A stretch of DNA of 64,000 nucleotides from Lentinus brumalis. Its lineage: Eukaryota > Basidiomycota > Agaricomycetes > Polyporales > Polyporaceae. This document shows, piece by piece, positions 35,254 to 47,706 of this stretch. A program made the translations under genes and the position numbers. The DNA lies in assembly GCA_001792895.1 (NCBI GenBank), contig MARA01000001.1:2294001-2358000 (forward strand). Reading direction: 5' to 3'. The notes beneath the pieces were generated by a model. That model had not been told where the DNA came from and searched no databases. It saw only the letters and a program-made list of their open reading frames with translations. Position 1 is the stretch's first letter. The number at the start of each line of letters is the position of its first letter.

Positions 35254-38200
35254 AATTGAGGAGGGACAAGCCCATCAGAGAACTGTTGAAAGAACATCCC
35301 AACGAGAAGATGTCGCGCTACGCCCAGCGCTCCGCCATGCATGTGTACAGAAGCAAGGGGCGGAGTTTATCGAGATGTCCGGCGAACGCGGCAGGCAAGA
35401 GCTTTCCCGATACGGTACAGACCTTCAGATTTATGCCACGTATCCAGTCATGTTCCCAGGCATAGTCAAAGCTCTATTATCCGTTGCGTGAAGCTTACGA
35501 CAGACCACGAACAGCTAGCCTACCCGTGCTCCCCCGCTCTCCCCGCTCGAGGGAACCATCGACCCATCCGCCTAGCACGACGACTATCCTTCCGCTCAGC
35601 ACGACGACTTCCCTTCAGACCCCGCGACCTGATGCCTGCAGCCTCTCCCGGACCACGATCGTGGCTCACCAAGCGTCCGTACTCCCTCGGCCTTGTCCTA
35701 CTCAGCGGTGAAGGTCTGGGAAGAACGCGTAGTCTCCAGCTCGAGCAACGAGCTCACCTATCGCGGTAAGCTTCGCGGTTCCATTTCCGCTTCCAAACCC
35801 GGAGCCTGGACTTACTTTGCGGTCGGCGTTGCACAGTGCACGTCAAGACACCTGCAGTGATGTGTTCTCGACATGCTTTCGGGCAGAGACGATGCGTCCA
35901 AGCGCGTCCAGACGATCCTCGCCCTCCGCCAAGTCAGCAGAGAAAGAGGTATGTGTCGCTACGACGCGTATTTGCGATTGCATGTACGCCGACTGACCTT
36001 TCCGCTTCGCAGAACTACCCCGGAGTCAAGCTCGAGGCCGCGAGCGTCGATGGATTTGGTTCCAGACGGAGGGGCAAGACGCAGCAGTCGTTGTGGGCTG
36101 ACCAGGGTACGTACCTTCATGTTGTTCTCATCACTTTTGCTACATGTTAGCTCACAGTACTTGCTTCAGCGTGCTTACCTGGCACTTATCCCTCGACGTC
36201 TTCACTGGCGTGGTCGCGGGCCGCGGAGGAAGGGCTCCTGGCTTCTGGCCAGATGCTGCGTGTTCCACGAGAGGCAGGACACGACGAGCGAAGGTAAGCT
36301 CGACACGCGGCGAACTTGCCTCTTTCGGAGGCATGACGTCACGCGTCGCGGGATCTTGACAGCAAAGCGCGTACTGACCTTTCTCTTCAGACTTCCAGGA
36401 CGCGCCTTCCCCAGCAAGACAGCAGTCCCCAGAGACGAGCGAAGAGACTAGCAGGAGCGAGCGACAGCAGCGACCATCCTGGCCGCCTGCAATGTCCCTC
36501 GGAGACTCGGAGTTCCCTGGTACGTACCTCTGCTACGCGTCGTCGCGGACTCACCTGAACAACATCTTGCAGCGTGACGCGTCTCGAGTCCGACGGCAGC
36601 AGCGTGTAGCCTGCCGGACTACCTGGGCTGGGGCTGAACGGGAGAGAGGTACGTACCGGCTTGTTTCATCTCGCAACCCTCAACTGACCTGAGTATTTGG
36701 CATTGCAGGCTGCAGCTGGTCGTGGCCGTGGCAGCGAGGCGGCTACATTGCTCGCATGTGCCTTCAAAAGCGGCAAAGGACGAAGGGTGAGGGGACGCAG
36801 CGGTTCGGCGGCGGCGGGATGGTGGTGGTTGCGGAGAGAAGACGCGACGCGGTTCTGGTCGACGGCGAATCGCGCCGATCTCGGCAAGCGCCCGGAGCGC
36901 GATGAGAACGCGGCGTGAGCCGCACCTCTGTAGTGCTCGCTCGTGGCACACAAGTTCGTAAGTGGATCATTTGGACTGACTTCGTTGGTTTGCAGTCGCT
37001 AATGCGGGGTTACAGGACGATTCTATCAGCGTGAGCCGGCTGGAGCAGCTGGGCAGGGCCTCAGTCCTGCCGTCTTGCATAGAGACCGCAGATCTGCAGG
37101 TGAGTACCACCAGCCCCTCGGGAGGTGCGCGCCGGGCGTTGTGAGCTGACCGGACTTCTTATGCAGCTGTCCGGCTAGCATGAAAGGCCCTCGGGCATCC
37201 GGCAGCGGGTGAGCATGGTGGCCGACCGGACGGTCTTGAAGCTTGAAGCTTGAAGGCACAGCCGCGTCTCGCAAGTAAGTCATTCTCCTTGATCCGTACA
37301 GTCTGACGTTGTACTCACTTCTACTTCTGTCCGCAGCGGCTCCAGGCGCGTACGCTGGTCGAGCAGCCCGGCCGCCATCCTCAAGGCAAGATTCCCGGCA
37401 GCGGCTGGCGTTCCTTACGACGCCGCTGTCAGAATACGGCATCAGCGCGTTCTGCGCTGGCACTGGACAAAGGCTTCGGTGAGTATTACAAGCTGTCTTT
37501 ACTGTGCTTGGACTAACTAACCATCGTCTCCTGGCAGATATTGTGCTCAATTCGAAGCCCCGTAGCGCGTCGTTATCTAGGCCAGGAAGCAGGTGAGCGA
37601 GTCCGTTGCTCTCGCCGTGCTGATCTCCGATTCCTCTGCAGTGCAGTCGGCCGGCGTCGACTCGCGCAAGACTGTGGGTCTGCCAGGGGTGAGCAGTCCG
37701 GCGGATTCACGGACATTCCGGCAGCGGCATCGCGTCGCGGCGACGCTGCTGGCCTCGGAAGCACTGCCGGCGCATTCCGAGATGGCTTCTCCGAGGATCA
37801 CGGTGAGTACTCAGAAGCTGCTGTCCGCGGCTAGCTCGCTGGCTGACTGCTTCTCGCAGAGATAGCCCTGTGCGCATCTGGGCGACGAATCCGCCCGGCG
37901 GGTTTGACGCGAGTCTGCGGAGGCTGCAGCACGAGCGGCGAGAGTTCGTGCGGCCGTTCTGGCATCGCCCGGGGAGCCTTGGACTGACAGGCCGCGGCGA
38001 GAGTGCTGTCGGCCGGCGTTGACTCGGGCATGACGAGTACGTGGCCGACGCTCTCAGAAAGTTCCCGGCAGCGTACGCACGGGCCATGTCGCGTCCTGGC
38101 AACGCTGCTGGACCGGACAGGGCTGCGGGCGCAATCTGGGGTTCTTGGTGAGTACACGACGCTGTCCGGCTGCGTTCCTGGCTTACCGCATCTCGCAGGA

Positions 38201-38370
38201 ATCATCTGGCAGGGCTCGTACGCGTCTGCGCGGCCTGGTTCTGCTGCGGACGCGGACAGAGCGCGGATTGCCGGGAGGTGGTGAGGCGGCAGGACGGGGA
38301 TCTTGGACGGAGAGAACGAGCGGCGGCGGGCATTACGTAGTCTGTAGCGTACCTGTCGGTAGCCGTAGAC
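35254..38370 (+). other. Locus W (U3), lacking the optional segment
   Basis: Same intron series. The 324-bp segment of the fourth exon is absent, leaving a 117-nt exon. The in-frame stop at the start of the 249-nt exon of U1 (GCAGCTAG) is a Trp codon here (GCAGCTGG), so the frame of the preceding two exons continues further. Confidence 0.38.
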
Positions 38371-38984
38371 GCAATGGAGAGATTTCTCAGATCCCAGAGT
38401 GTGCGAAGTGCAGAAGCGGAGCCTGCCGCGGTGCAGGGTGTTCCACTGTGCCGCCGCAGAAGCAGAAGCAGGTGCGAGCTATGCCAGGAGAGGAAGGCCG
38501 CAGGACGCCCGGGGAAAACAGACAGACATACGGGCGACATACGCGGCCAGAAAAAAGCAATTTCTGGGACCTGTGTACACGACCCCCTGCGGCATCCGAG
38601 CCCAGCCCACCGCCCTGCCGGCGCGCACCCCCCGTCCAGTATACTGCCCCCCGTGTGTCCTAACGAACCGTTTGTTTCTCTGGCAGCCTCTCTCGCTCGC
38701 CCGAACGGGCATGGCCAGATCGCCGCCAGATCGCGCGCGTCGTGCGTCGTGGCTTCGCGGTCTTCTTGCGTCGTTCGCGAACGTCGAAGTGCACTCAGCT
38801 GCATCGCCACACGCGTATCGGGCATCGGGTATCGCATACGCAGCGTCGGTACCTCGTCCATACAGCAGACTACAGACGACAGCAGACAACAGACGACAGC
38901 AGACCGAGAAAACAGAACCGGGACCTCTATCTCCAAACACACGATACATAGCAAATCGGACCCGAGCATCTCTCCGTGAATCTT

Positions 38985-40978
38985 TCAAAAGAGCAGGTCG
39001 TCCAACCCGTTTCCGGACGAAGCAGGGGGTGCGGCACTGGAGGCCGCAGGCGTACTCGAGAACGACCCAAAGCCAGCACCTGCGGGAGGCCTGGTCCCTC
39101 CCCAAATGTTCGCCTGCGCCTTTTCCTTCTCCAGATCCTTGATGCTCTTCTGCTGCGAGGCACCAGCGCCACCCACAGGCTTGCTCGCAGACCCGAGGGA
39201 CATGGACCACAAGTCGTCGAAGCTCGCCGCCGGCTTCTGCTGCTGCTGCGAACCGACGCCTAGTGATGTCGTCGTCGCACGCGGTGGTGGGGACGTCGGC
39301 GACATGACCGCCTGATTGGGGACGAGAGGCACACCCATCGGCGGGGGACTAGCCATCATCGGACGCATCATGTTCTGCATCGGGTTCTGAACCGGCGCAG
39401 CGGGAGGCGAGATGTACGCTGGCCTAGCTGGGGCCGCCGCCGCGCTGGTAGAGAGCATGTTGAAGAGACTGTTGTTCGTCGACTGCCCTGGCGCCTGCGG
39501 TTGGTATCCAGGGGGAGAGAGCGGCGCAGCGGGCTGAGCAGCCAGCGGGGGCGGCAGGGCAGTGGGTATCGCAGAAGCACCAAAGAAGGCATTGGAAGCA
39601 GGCGCAGCAGACGGCGGCGCGCTTTGGAAGTCGTCGAAGTCATCGTCACCGCCTAGCCAATGTCAGTCATGAAGGTGAGGGATCATCAGCGGGACGTACC
39701 TGCTTGCAGCGACTGTGAACCAAGTACCGGAAGCGCCTTCTCCGCGGCGACGGGAACAGCAGATGCACCGCCGAAGTCGTCATCATCCATGCCCAAGAGG
39801 TCGATCTCTGGCTGTTTCGCCTTGGGCGGTTCCGGGGCAGCAGTCGGAAGAGTCGATGACCGCTGAGGATTCGAGGTACGCGCGGAACTTGTGCCCGCGA
39901 CGGAGTTGGAACGACGGGTCGAGACGATGTCATCGTCGCCCGCATCGTACTCCTGGAAGTTCCTCCTCGAGCTGGATCCGCTCCCGCCGCCGCCGCTGCC
40001 AGACCCGCCATAGCTGTCGTATTCTTGCGCAAGTTCAAATCGAGCTGGGACCATGAACAACGGACGTACTCACCACCACGACCGCTGTAGTTCCCACTGT
40101 CGTAACTCCCACCACCCCCATAGCTGCCGCTTCCGCCATTCCCGAGGCTGTCACTCCCGAAGCCTCCGTAACGACCGCCGCCGGAGCTGAAACTCATGGC
40201 ATCGTTGCCAGTGCCGATGTACTTGTGCTTGTTGTTCTTCGCCTTGCGGCGCTCGGTTCGGATTTTCTCTACGTCGCCCAAAAGGTCCACGAGCTCCTTC
40301 GACCTATTCCGTACTACCGTAACGTCAACAGGCCGCCAGATACCCAAAGGAGCATTGGTACGTACCGTTTATTCCCTGATCCTTGCCCTTCTCATCCACA
40401 TAGTAGAAGTTCCTGAGCATCTTGATGGTGCCAATGTGGGAGCGTGCATCGTCCACAACGCGCTCGCTGCCGTTCTTCACCAGGTACTCCAGCAGCTGCA
40501 GGCCTTCTATGGGGTCAGGACTAGATGGTGAGTGAGACTGTGCCACAGGACATCACCTTGTAGATCTGTCGCCACTGACGCGCCTCCTTCTCCATGCACC
40601 GAGCGTAGTTAGCAGGCATGATCTCATTGAGTTCTGGCTGCGCTCTGTCAGACAGAGCAGCGCGACATCAACGTAACGAGTACTCACAAGTTGACGGTCC
40701 CTTGGGCAATATCCTGCATCAACGTCGAGCTCGCGCCCCTACGCGACTCAGCATCCTCCATCGACGCAAGTTGGCAGCAAGACATACCGAGGCTCGTCAT
40801 TGGTGCGTCCCGCACCTTCGCTTCATCTCGCTGACATTGAAGACGACATTCTTGGCCTGCGAAGGCGTCGGTGGTGCGTTCCAGTTCATGCGAGGTGACA
40901 CGCACCTGGTTGTACACGACTTGATGCCGTACATGGTGATCTGCGAGCGCGCATCCGGAGAGACCCGATGCGGTCCAT
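38985..40978 (-). pseudogene. ENT3-like epsin, unit U4, least damaged ENTH region
   Basis: Same layout, with last exon 38985-39652 (668 nt) intact. Exons 3-4 read through in one frame, including ELNEIMPANYARCMEKEARQ and an intact QWRQIYK, which the other four copies lack. Exon 5 reads LQLLEYLVKNGSERVVDDAR and then IKMLRNFYYVDEKGKDQGIN, but its start is one base short. Exon 1 lacks a G in KSVYNQ. The two exon 2 losses remain. So this copy still lacks a continuous ENTH frame, but it is the nearest to one. Confidence 0.88.
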
Positions 40979-42069
40979 GGCGGGCGATGACGTGGATGGG
41001 CGACGACGAGGTGGTGGGCGTGGTCAACGCTGATGACGGCGTCGGCGGTGTCTCCAGGTGTCGTCCAGCGTGGCTCAACACTCGCTCGAAGTCCGTCCCC
41101 CTTCGACGCACAAGCGCCCCGATCCCGCGCCGTGCTCAAGAGCTCCCATTGGCTGCCGTCCCTCGACGTCCTCCCTCGCCATCGCTGCAAGACCGTCCTC
41201 CGCCCTGCTTCACGCACTCGAACACGCACGCTCAGGTCTCTCCCAGGTGCGCTTTCGTCGCCTCTGCCCTCCTCCAGCCACGCTCCTGCCGCTGTCTTCG
41301 AGTCCGTCCCTCTCCGCCGCGCTCAACACACGCGCGCAGCACGACTGCCCATGCGTGGGCTCTAGCCGGGTAGAGGACGCAGTAGATGGCATGTAGAACT
41401 CGTCGTAAGCACACAATATAACAATCTATGCCCTCGTGCGACGCGAGTCTTGCGTCAGACCGTACCCCTCGCTCTGTGTCGCGGCGCATACGACCTCGGT
41501 ACGTCTGTTCATTCGAGACCCAATCCATCCATACCCGCCATGGCTGCGTGTTTCGTACATCTCCAAACGTACGTCCCCATCCCTCGAGACATCATACTAA
41601 ACACAGTGCTGACAATCTCTTCACAGCTGAAGCTGTTTCAGCGCGCATCGCGCACTTCGTGCTGTAGCACGCACAGAACTCCGGCTTCCACCGTCGCGCG
41701 TGTCAACGAAACACCTCGTCAACACGTCTAGCACTCCACAGGACCCCTGCGAACCTTCGACACGCGCCAGAACGCGCCCCGAACCCTTGTCCGTCCGCCG
41801 CGACGCGTTATCTCCCGCGCCCGCCACAAAATCGCCCGCCACGTCCGCGCATACAGTCGCATGCATGCGCAACATGCCTCATTCGATAGCGGCACGCTAC
41901 GCGCACCGGAGATGTCCGTGCCGTGCGAAACGGTTCAGCTACGTCATGCTACCCTCGATTTACTGCTGCCCGCGCAGAAATCCCTGGATTCCTCGCCGCG
42001 TCCCCAGAACCCGGGTCTAAACAACTACTCCAAGCTCCCGCGTACCTCCCCGTACTAGGACGCTTCGCT

Positions 42070-43480
42070 TCGCGTCGATCCGGGGAGGTCGAAATTCGCG
42101 TCAAAGTCGCCATTTCATGGCAAACTCGGACACGACCTCGACTGCCCACCACCGCAAGCTCACCCTGCCCTTCGACGACCCAACACGCTCTCTCTACACA
42201 CAAACTACCCCCTATCTACGTCTGAAACGCCCGGCGCAAGCTCTACTGACGTCGCCAACATGCTCGTCCCCTCGGCCAACGCCGCACACTCGACCCGCCA
42301 TATCTCGCCCAACCCGGCCGCTATCGCCTGCAAGCCAGCTGCGTCAGCTACCGCTGAACAGTTCCAATCGAACCAGCCCCCAGTTGCCGCGGTCCGGGCA
42401 GGTCGAGAAATCGCACTTTCGTGCGATTTCATTGCATTCTTCCCGCCCGCCCGATCTCGCGCCTCTCCCGCACGTCCATCGCCTCCGGACGGCCGGCGAC
42501 ACTTCAAGCGTGTTACGGTGACTCTCAAGCACCCGTACGCCCATACGCGCCGCCCGACGAGTTCTGAAGACCCGTCGTCACCGCGGCCAGCAGCCAAGCT
42601 GCGCACGCGATCCGCCATATCTCCCCCAGACCCCGACCAATCGCCGTCAACCAGGGCAGTCAGGCGCACTGAACAGTCCGCATCGAACGCGCTCCCTCTC
42701 GCGTCGCTCCGGGCGGGTCAAGAAATCGCCCGAAAGTGCGATTTCATTGCACTTTCGCCGCCCGGGCACTCTCGTCGACTCTCCCGCCAACGCCCCGCGT
42801 CCGGACGGCCGGCGAACGCTTCAGCCGCGTCACACAAGTCTCGAGACTGTGTACGCCCACATTACGCACCGCCAGGACGAGTTCTGAAATCTCGTCGTCG
42901 GCGCAGCCAGCGGCCGAGCCCGCCCACGCGAACCGCCATAAGTCCCCCAATATCCGCCCGGTCTCCGTCAAACCGGGGACGTCAGACTGCACTGACACAC
43001 CGCATCCACCAGTCCCCTCTCGCGTCGACACGGGCGGGTTTGCAAATCGGTCGAAAGCGCGATTTCATTGCACTTCCGCCGCCCGGCCGATCTCGTCGAC
43101 TCTCCAGCGTGCGCTCCATGTCTGGACGGCCGCCGAACACCTCAAGCGTGTCTTCAAGGTCCTCAAGACCGTGTACGCTCACACTGCACACCGCCCGGAC
43201 GAGTTCTCAAATCTCGTCGTGCTCACGGCCAGCTGCTCAAGGCTGCCCGGCGCGTCACCAATCCGGCCGTATCTCCCCCGTCCCCCGCCGGATTCTGACG
43301 CGGTCTCGTTCCCCAGGTTACCCGAGCACGTCCGCATCGAATGCGACGTCGTTCGCGCGGATCTGAGCACGTCGCGGAATCCGTGCCCATCGCGACTTCA
43401 TGGCACCCCGGACTCGACGACGCTCTCCCGGCCGGTGCTCGTCCCGGGCCACCGCCACACCACTTCAGCAGACGTATATG
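42070..43480. repeat. ~320-bp repeats in locus X (U4)
   Basis: Same series. The first palindromic block begins at 42407. Confidence 0.62.
42407..42430. repeat. Same palindrome with loop TTTC (U4)
   Basis: The arms are unchanged and the loop is TTTC. U5 has the same form at 55161-55184. The second repeat block in every unit carries the related loop GAAA, the reverse complement of TTTC. Confidence 0.82.
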
Positions 43481-44470
43481 CCGCAGACGTCCCGGACGAC
43501 CGGTCTGCGGCTCCTCAAGTCAAGAACTCAAAACCGAACTCGTCGGCCGGCCGCGCAGCTCACCAAAACATCAACTCGCGGCCAGGCATATCAAGCCCGC
43601 CGAACATCCCGAACGCACAACTGGCATGCCCGGACAGTACGTCCGTGTGTGTCTGCGGCCGAAGACACGGGGAAATCGGACGGCGCAAGCTCGCACGAGT
43701 GGGAGCCGCGGGCAGGACGACGTCCGGCCATATCTAACAACGCCGCCTTCCCCAGCCATGCCGTGTGACGAACCGCATGCGGCCATGCCCGCAGCGAGCT
43801 GGAACGCGAGCCTCCGCACGCCGGAGGCGTTCTCACTGCGCCGGGCGAGCATCTCGCCGTCCGGGTACGTCAGATCCGCCAGATCGACTGTACCCCACGC
43901 TGACATCCATCCCACAGCCCTCTCTCGACCAGCAGCCTCAAAACCCGAATCAGACGGCCATGCCGGCCGTGCACTACGCATCGGAACCAAACGCATCGAC
44001 TCTCGGACTCGCCGACCTCGGGCGAGACACGCCAACGCCAACGCCCGGCTGCCGGCGAATAGCACGCCACGCGGGTCCTGCAGCGCGAGAAGAACCGCAC
44101 CCACGCCAATGCGAAGGTCGGTGTACGAGGCCGAGGACGACGCGGGACACGGAGACCCGGAGCACACCGCAGAGACACGGGGTGCTCCGGGCCTCTGGAC
44201 GCAGCGTCGGCCGCACAGAAGACGGGCAGGAGTCTCGAGGGCGCCGCGGACGCGCTGCGCCGTGCCGAACAGACACGGTCGCGGCGTACTGTACTTAGAC
44301 CTGTGTCCGGTGTACCTAGCAAGTTGGTCAGCGCGAATATATCTCGTTGTACGAGAATCCTTGTGTGCTTGGGCGGCGTGCGGCGGTCGTTGCCAGAAGA
44401 GTTGGTGCCGGATTGCAGCGTGCAGGCTTCCGGCGGACTGTCGATCTCGGAGAGCTGCCGAGGGAAGTAA

Positions 44471-44491
44471 CGGGAGGCCGACGGCCTCCCG
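44471..44491. repeat. GC-rich hairpin with inverted loop GAC (U4)
   Basis: The same nine-base arms as U1-U3, with loop GAC, the reverse complement of GTC. In U5 the element is only partly preserved (near 57261-57280). Confidence 0.8.
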
Positions 44492-44499
44492 GTCGGCCG

Positions 44500-45940
44500 C
44501 GCTGGTGAGCAGTAATCAAGGTCAGTAGGAGCTCGTGCTTCATACTGAACGCTTCAACTTACCCGGGCGTCGCGGGCAGTCGCAGTAAGTACTACAACGC
44601 AATCTCGTGTGAGATGACGATCTGTGCCGCAGCAGGATGCAGACGAGCTTACTTTTGCGTGCACTGAGTTTGAAGCCTGCTAGCAAGAACACGAAGTGAG
44701 TACCTCAAGATAGCCCACGCAAATGAAACTCACCGTTCACTTACTCGCTAGGCACACCGAGTCTCGCGTCTCCGCTGCGTCTACCGCAAGTTCTGCACTG
44801 GAGAGAGTACATGCATCAGTAGTAACGACTGACACAACTGCCGAAGACTCAGATGCTCACGGGGAAGCGCACCCACTCGTCGTACAGAGAAGTTGAAGCA
44901 GACAGGTTCTGCACGAGAAGGTACGTCAGTATGTGCCGAGAACAGGACAAAGTAGAGCTCGTACCTACATTGGCCCGCAGTCGAGCTGGGCCAATGACTC
45001 TGTCCTTGTCGCCGAAGCGATGCGCAGAGTCTGGAGACCGGACTTGTAATGAGCACGGTCTCGGAGAACTGCGAGACTGTCAGCAATGGCAAGAGGTAAA
45101 TGTAGGGACATGATCGTACGAACCTTCGTGAGGAATACAACACGTTCAACGTGACATGGAAACCCGGGCTGCACAGGAATATGAACGGAATAAGTACTAA
45201 GTAATTAAGTCAACGAAGGAGTAATTGTCCTCGCCAAACTAAAGACGTGACGTACCTGTGTGAAGCGATCTCTCCAATGCTCGGGAGATATCTGCAGTCT
45301 CCTAGAGTGTGAGCAATAGTCATGTTGAAGTTAGAAGTGCGACCCCAGCTCACCTTGTACTTGGGTCTGCGACTTCAGCACTTGTCGGGCGAACATGGTG
45401 GTATGCGGCGGCATCGGTCCCTGAGGATAGACGTCCTCGTCAGTGGAAGGTCTCGCGTCGATGTGAACATAGACAAGCACGTACTCTAGAAGTAGTATAG
45501 CCGCATGGCCGCCGAGTCGAGTCCGAGTATGCGAGTATGCAGGCAGTATGCATACCCGTCCTGCGTACGAGCTCGACTCGGTAGGCGAGTACCTGCAACG
45601 CGAATAGAATCAGAGACAATGTAGCAAAAGACAAGCGTGCGACGTACTGAATGGTGACGGGACCGGGTAGACTAAGAGATGTGATGTGTTTGAGATGACC
45701 GTCGAGCAATGACTAGTGTACGAGTGAATGGTTAGTACGCATGGGCATCATACAAGCATACTATTATAACATACCTGCCGTGCGGAGTCGCTATGGACGG
45801 GGTCCTGTGAAGTCACGGATAGTCAGCACCCAAAACTCGCGCAAGAAATTGAGACCCATACCAGCTCGCCAGAGCGCGTGGTGTGTCCAAGGAAGAGCAT
45901 GTAATGGTGTGTAACAGAGGACGAGTGATGTCATGGACGC
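44500..45940 (-). other. Locus Y (U4)
   Basis: Same version as U1/U2 with scattered substitutions. The block ending YYF in U1 acquires an early stop here. Confidence 0.28.
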
Positions 45941-47706
45941 ATTGATGAGAAGGGAGGGTAAACTCAGAAGCAAGCACCATATGTATAGGAAGAATGAAAG
46001 ATGAAGCTAAGTTTTATACGGGTGTGGCAGCGCGAGTAATAAGAACAATAGTAAGCAGCGGAGTAAGTATTCCCGCCAGGCAGTACATGAATACGTTGAG
46101 GGGAGAGAGAGAAGAAGGGGGAGGGACGCGCGACTCGGGACTTGGGCTTGCGAGGTTCTTATACTCGAGGAGTGCCGTGTTTCGCGTTCCGACGAGTCTA
46201 GCGAGTCACGTTTTGAACCTTACTGCGCTCAACAAAGTAAGGTTCAGAGCGTGACCGGGTGAACTCCATCCGGGATGGGGTGAGGGTCCTTGGGAAATGG
46301 GCGGGCAGAAGTCTGTTGAGCGAATTGAGGAAGGAGTCCAGGGAGACTAGCGGGTACTAGCCGAGGCAGAGAATGCCCGTATAGACGCCAGGGGTTTGAT
46401 GGAGCTATTCTGGGCTCAGGCAGCGTTGTATCGTCGGCGGACGGAACGAGGAGGAGGAGGTCTTGCTATTAGCGAGCAAATAGCACAATTCCCCGCTTTT
46501 CGGGAGATTATCAAGCGTTCCGGTACCTCATGTATGTATGAGACAATACCTAGATTGAGCGCCAAAGAGTGAAGTAGACCAGGGACACCCGGGGGTACAG
46601 CAGCAGTGGTATAACTTTCCCAACACTGCACCCGAAGGTGCAAGTATGTGAAGCAGATACTGCAATATGGATAGTCAGTAATACGTCACGTAACATGCAG
46701 AACATATGCTACTACACCTGCTCAGCTGTAATATAGACCTCTGGGTGGGTTTCCGTACTTGGTATGAGCATAGATCGATGATAGTTTATGGAGGAGCGTC
46801 GAATGGAGTTGGAGAGCGCTTACATTGCCATTTTGGGTCGCAGCTCATTTCGGGAAATCCGCTGGGCGCCGCCGGCGTTCTCTCTGCTCACTCGCTCATC
46901 TGCACCGGCTTCTGGTATTGCACGACGCTATCCAAAGGATCAAATGCCTGCTCTATGAATCTATCTGAGCTCAGTCCCTAGATCCTCAGCACTGGCTCGT
47001 TGAATGCCAATCTAGTGAGTAAGTACTAAGCACCATACTGAAATCAAGAGCAGTTTGCTCGTTGTATAATGGTGCTACGCAGCGGCATCAATACAATATT
47101 GGTTACAAGCCCATGCAGAGGTAAGACGGCGGCTCAGTATTGACCACCCTCCATCCTCGAAAGCGGCCAGTGAAGCTGCATGAGTCACGTCAAGGCCCGT
47201 TTCTGGCCGCGGGTCTAGATTCACCGAGATGCGTATCTTGGAATGCTGTAATAGGGAAGAGAATTTTCTGATGAGCGCCGCTATGACGTGTTCGATTGAA
47301 TTTCTCTCTGTGCCTCAGCGTCTGCTGGTTCCTCCTGGCCTCAGTCACAGCTGCCTCAGTGTACAGCTGCAGGCATGCAATGTCAGACGTTTAGCATGCT
47401 TGAGGCTGGCGTCGGCGAGCCTATAATCAGCGACAGAGCTGTAGGTACCGCGGCATATGAGTGGCGTGGGTTCTCCGATCACTTGGACCCTGAGGCTGCA
47501 ATATCCTCGACTTCTCTCGGCTATGCACCATCGCTCCGTCTATTCTGATAGACATTCCCATGGCTACAACACATCCCAGAATATCCGCTCACAGACCAGA
47601 CAGAGAGCCCCCAGGCGCAATAGCAGTGCACTGAAGACTCACAATGAGGACTGATAATGTTCGCCCAATGTAAGTGCGTTTGGATACCTCAAATAGAGCC
47701 TCTCAC

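Larger units (their letters stand above)
26331..38844. repeat. Tandem unit U3 (12,514 bp), mosaic
   Basis: Third complete unit. The ENT3 part shares some variants with U1/U2 and others with U4/U5. Roughly 31.85-35.25 kb (loci Y and Z) is clearly diverged from U1, U2 and U4. The 324-bp optional segment of locus W is absent, with the junction in 36271-36280. The seam side before U4 (about 38390-38490) also differs from the other units. Confidence 0.93.
41145..44500 (+). other. Locus X (U4)
   Basis: Counterpart of U1 locus X with the same order of introns, palindrome and repeats. The first-repeat hairpin loop is TTTC, and the GC hairpin at its 3' end has an inverted loop (see the separate entries). 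Confidence 0.28.
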
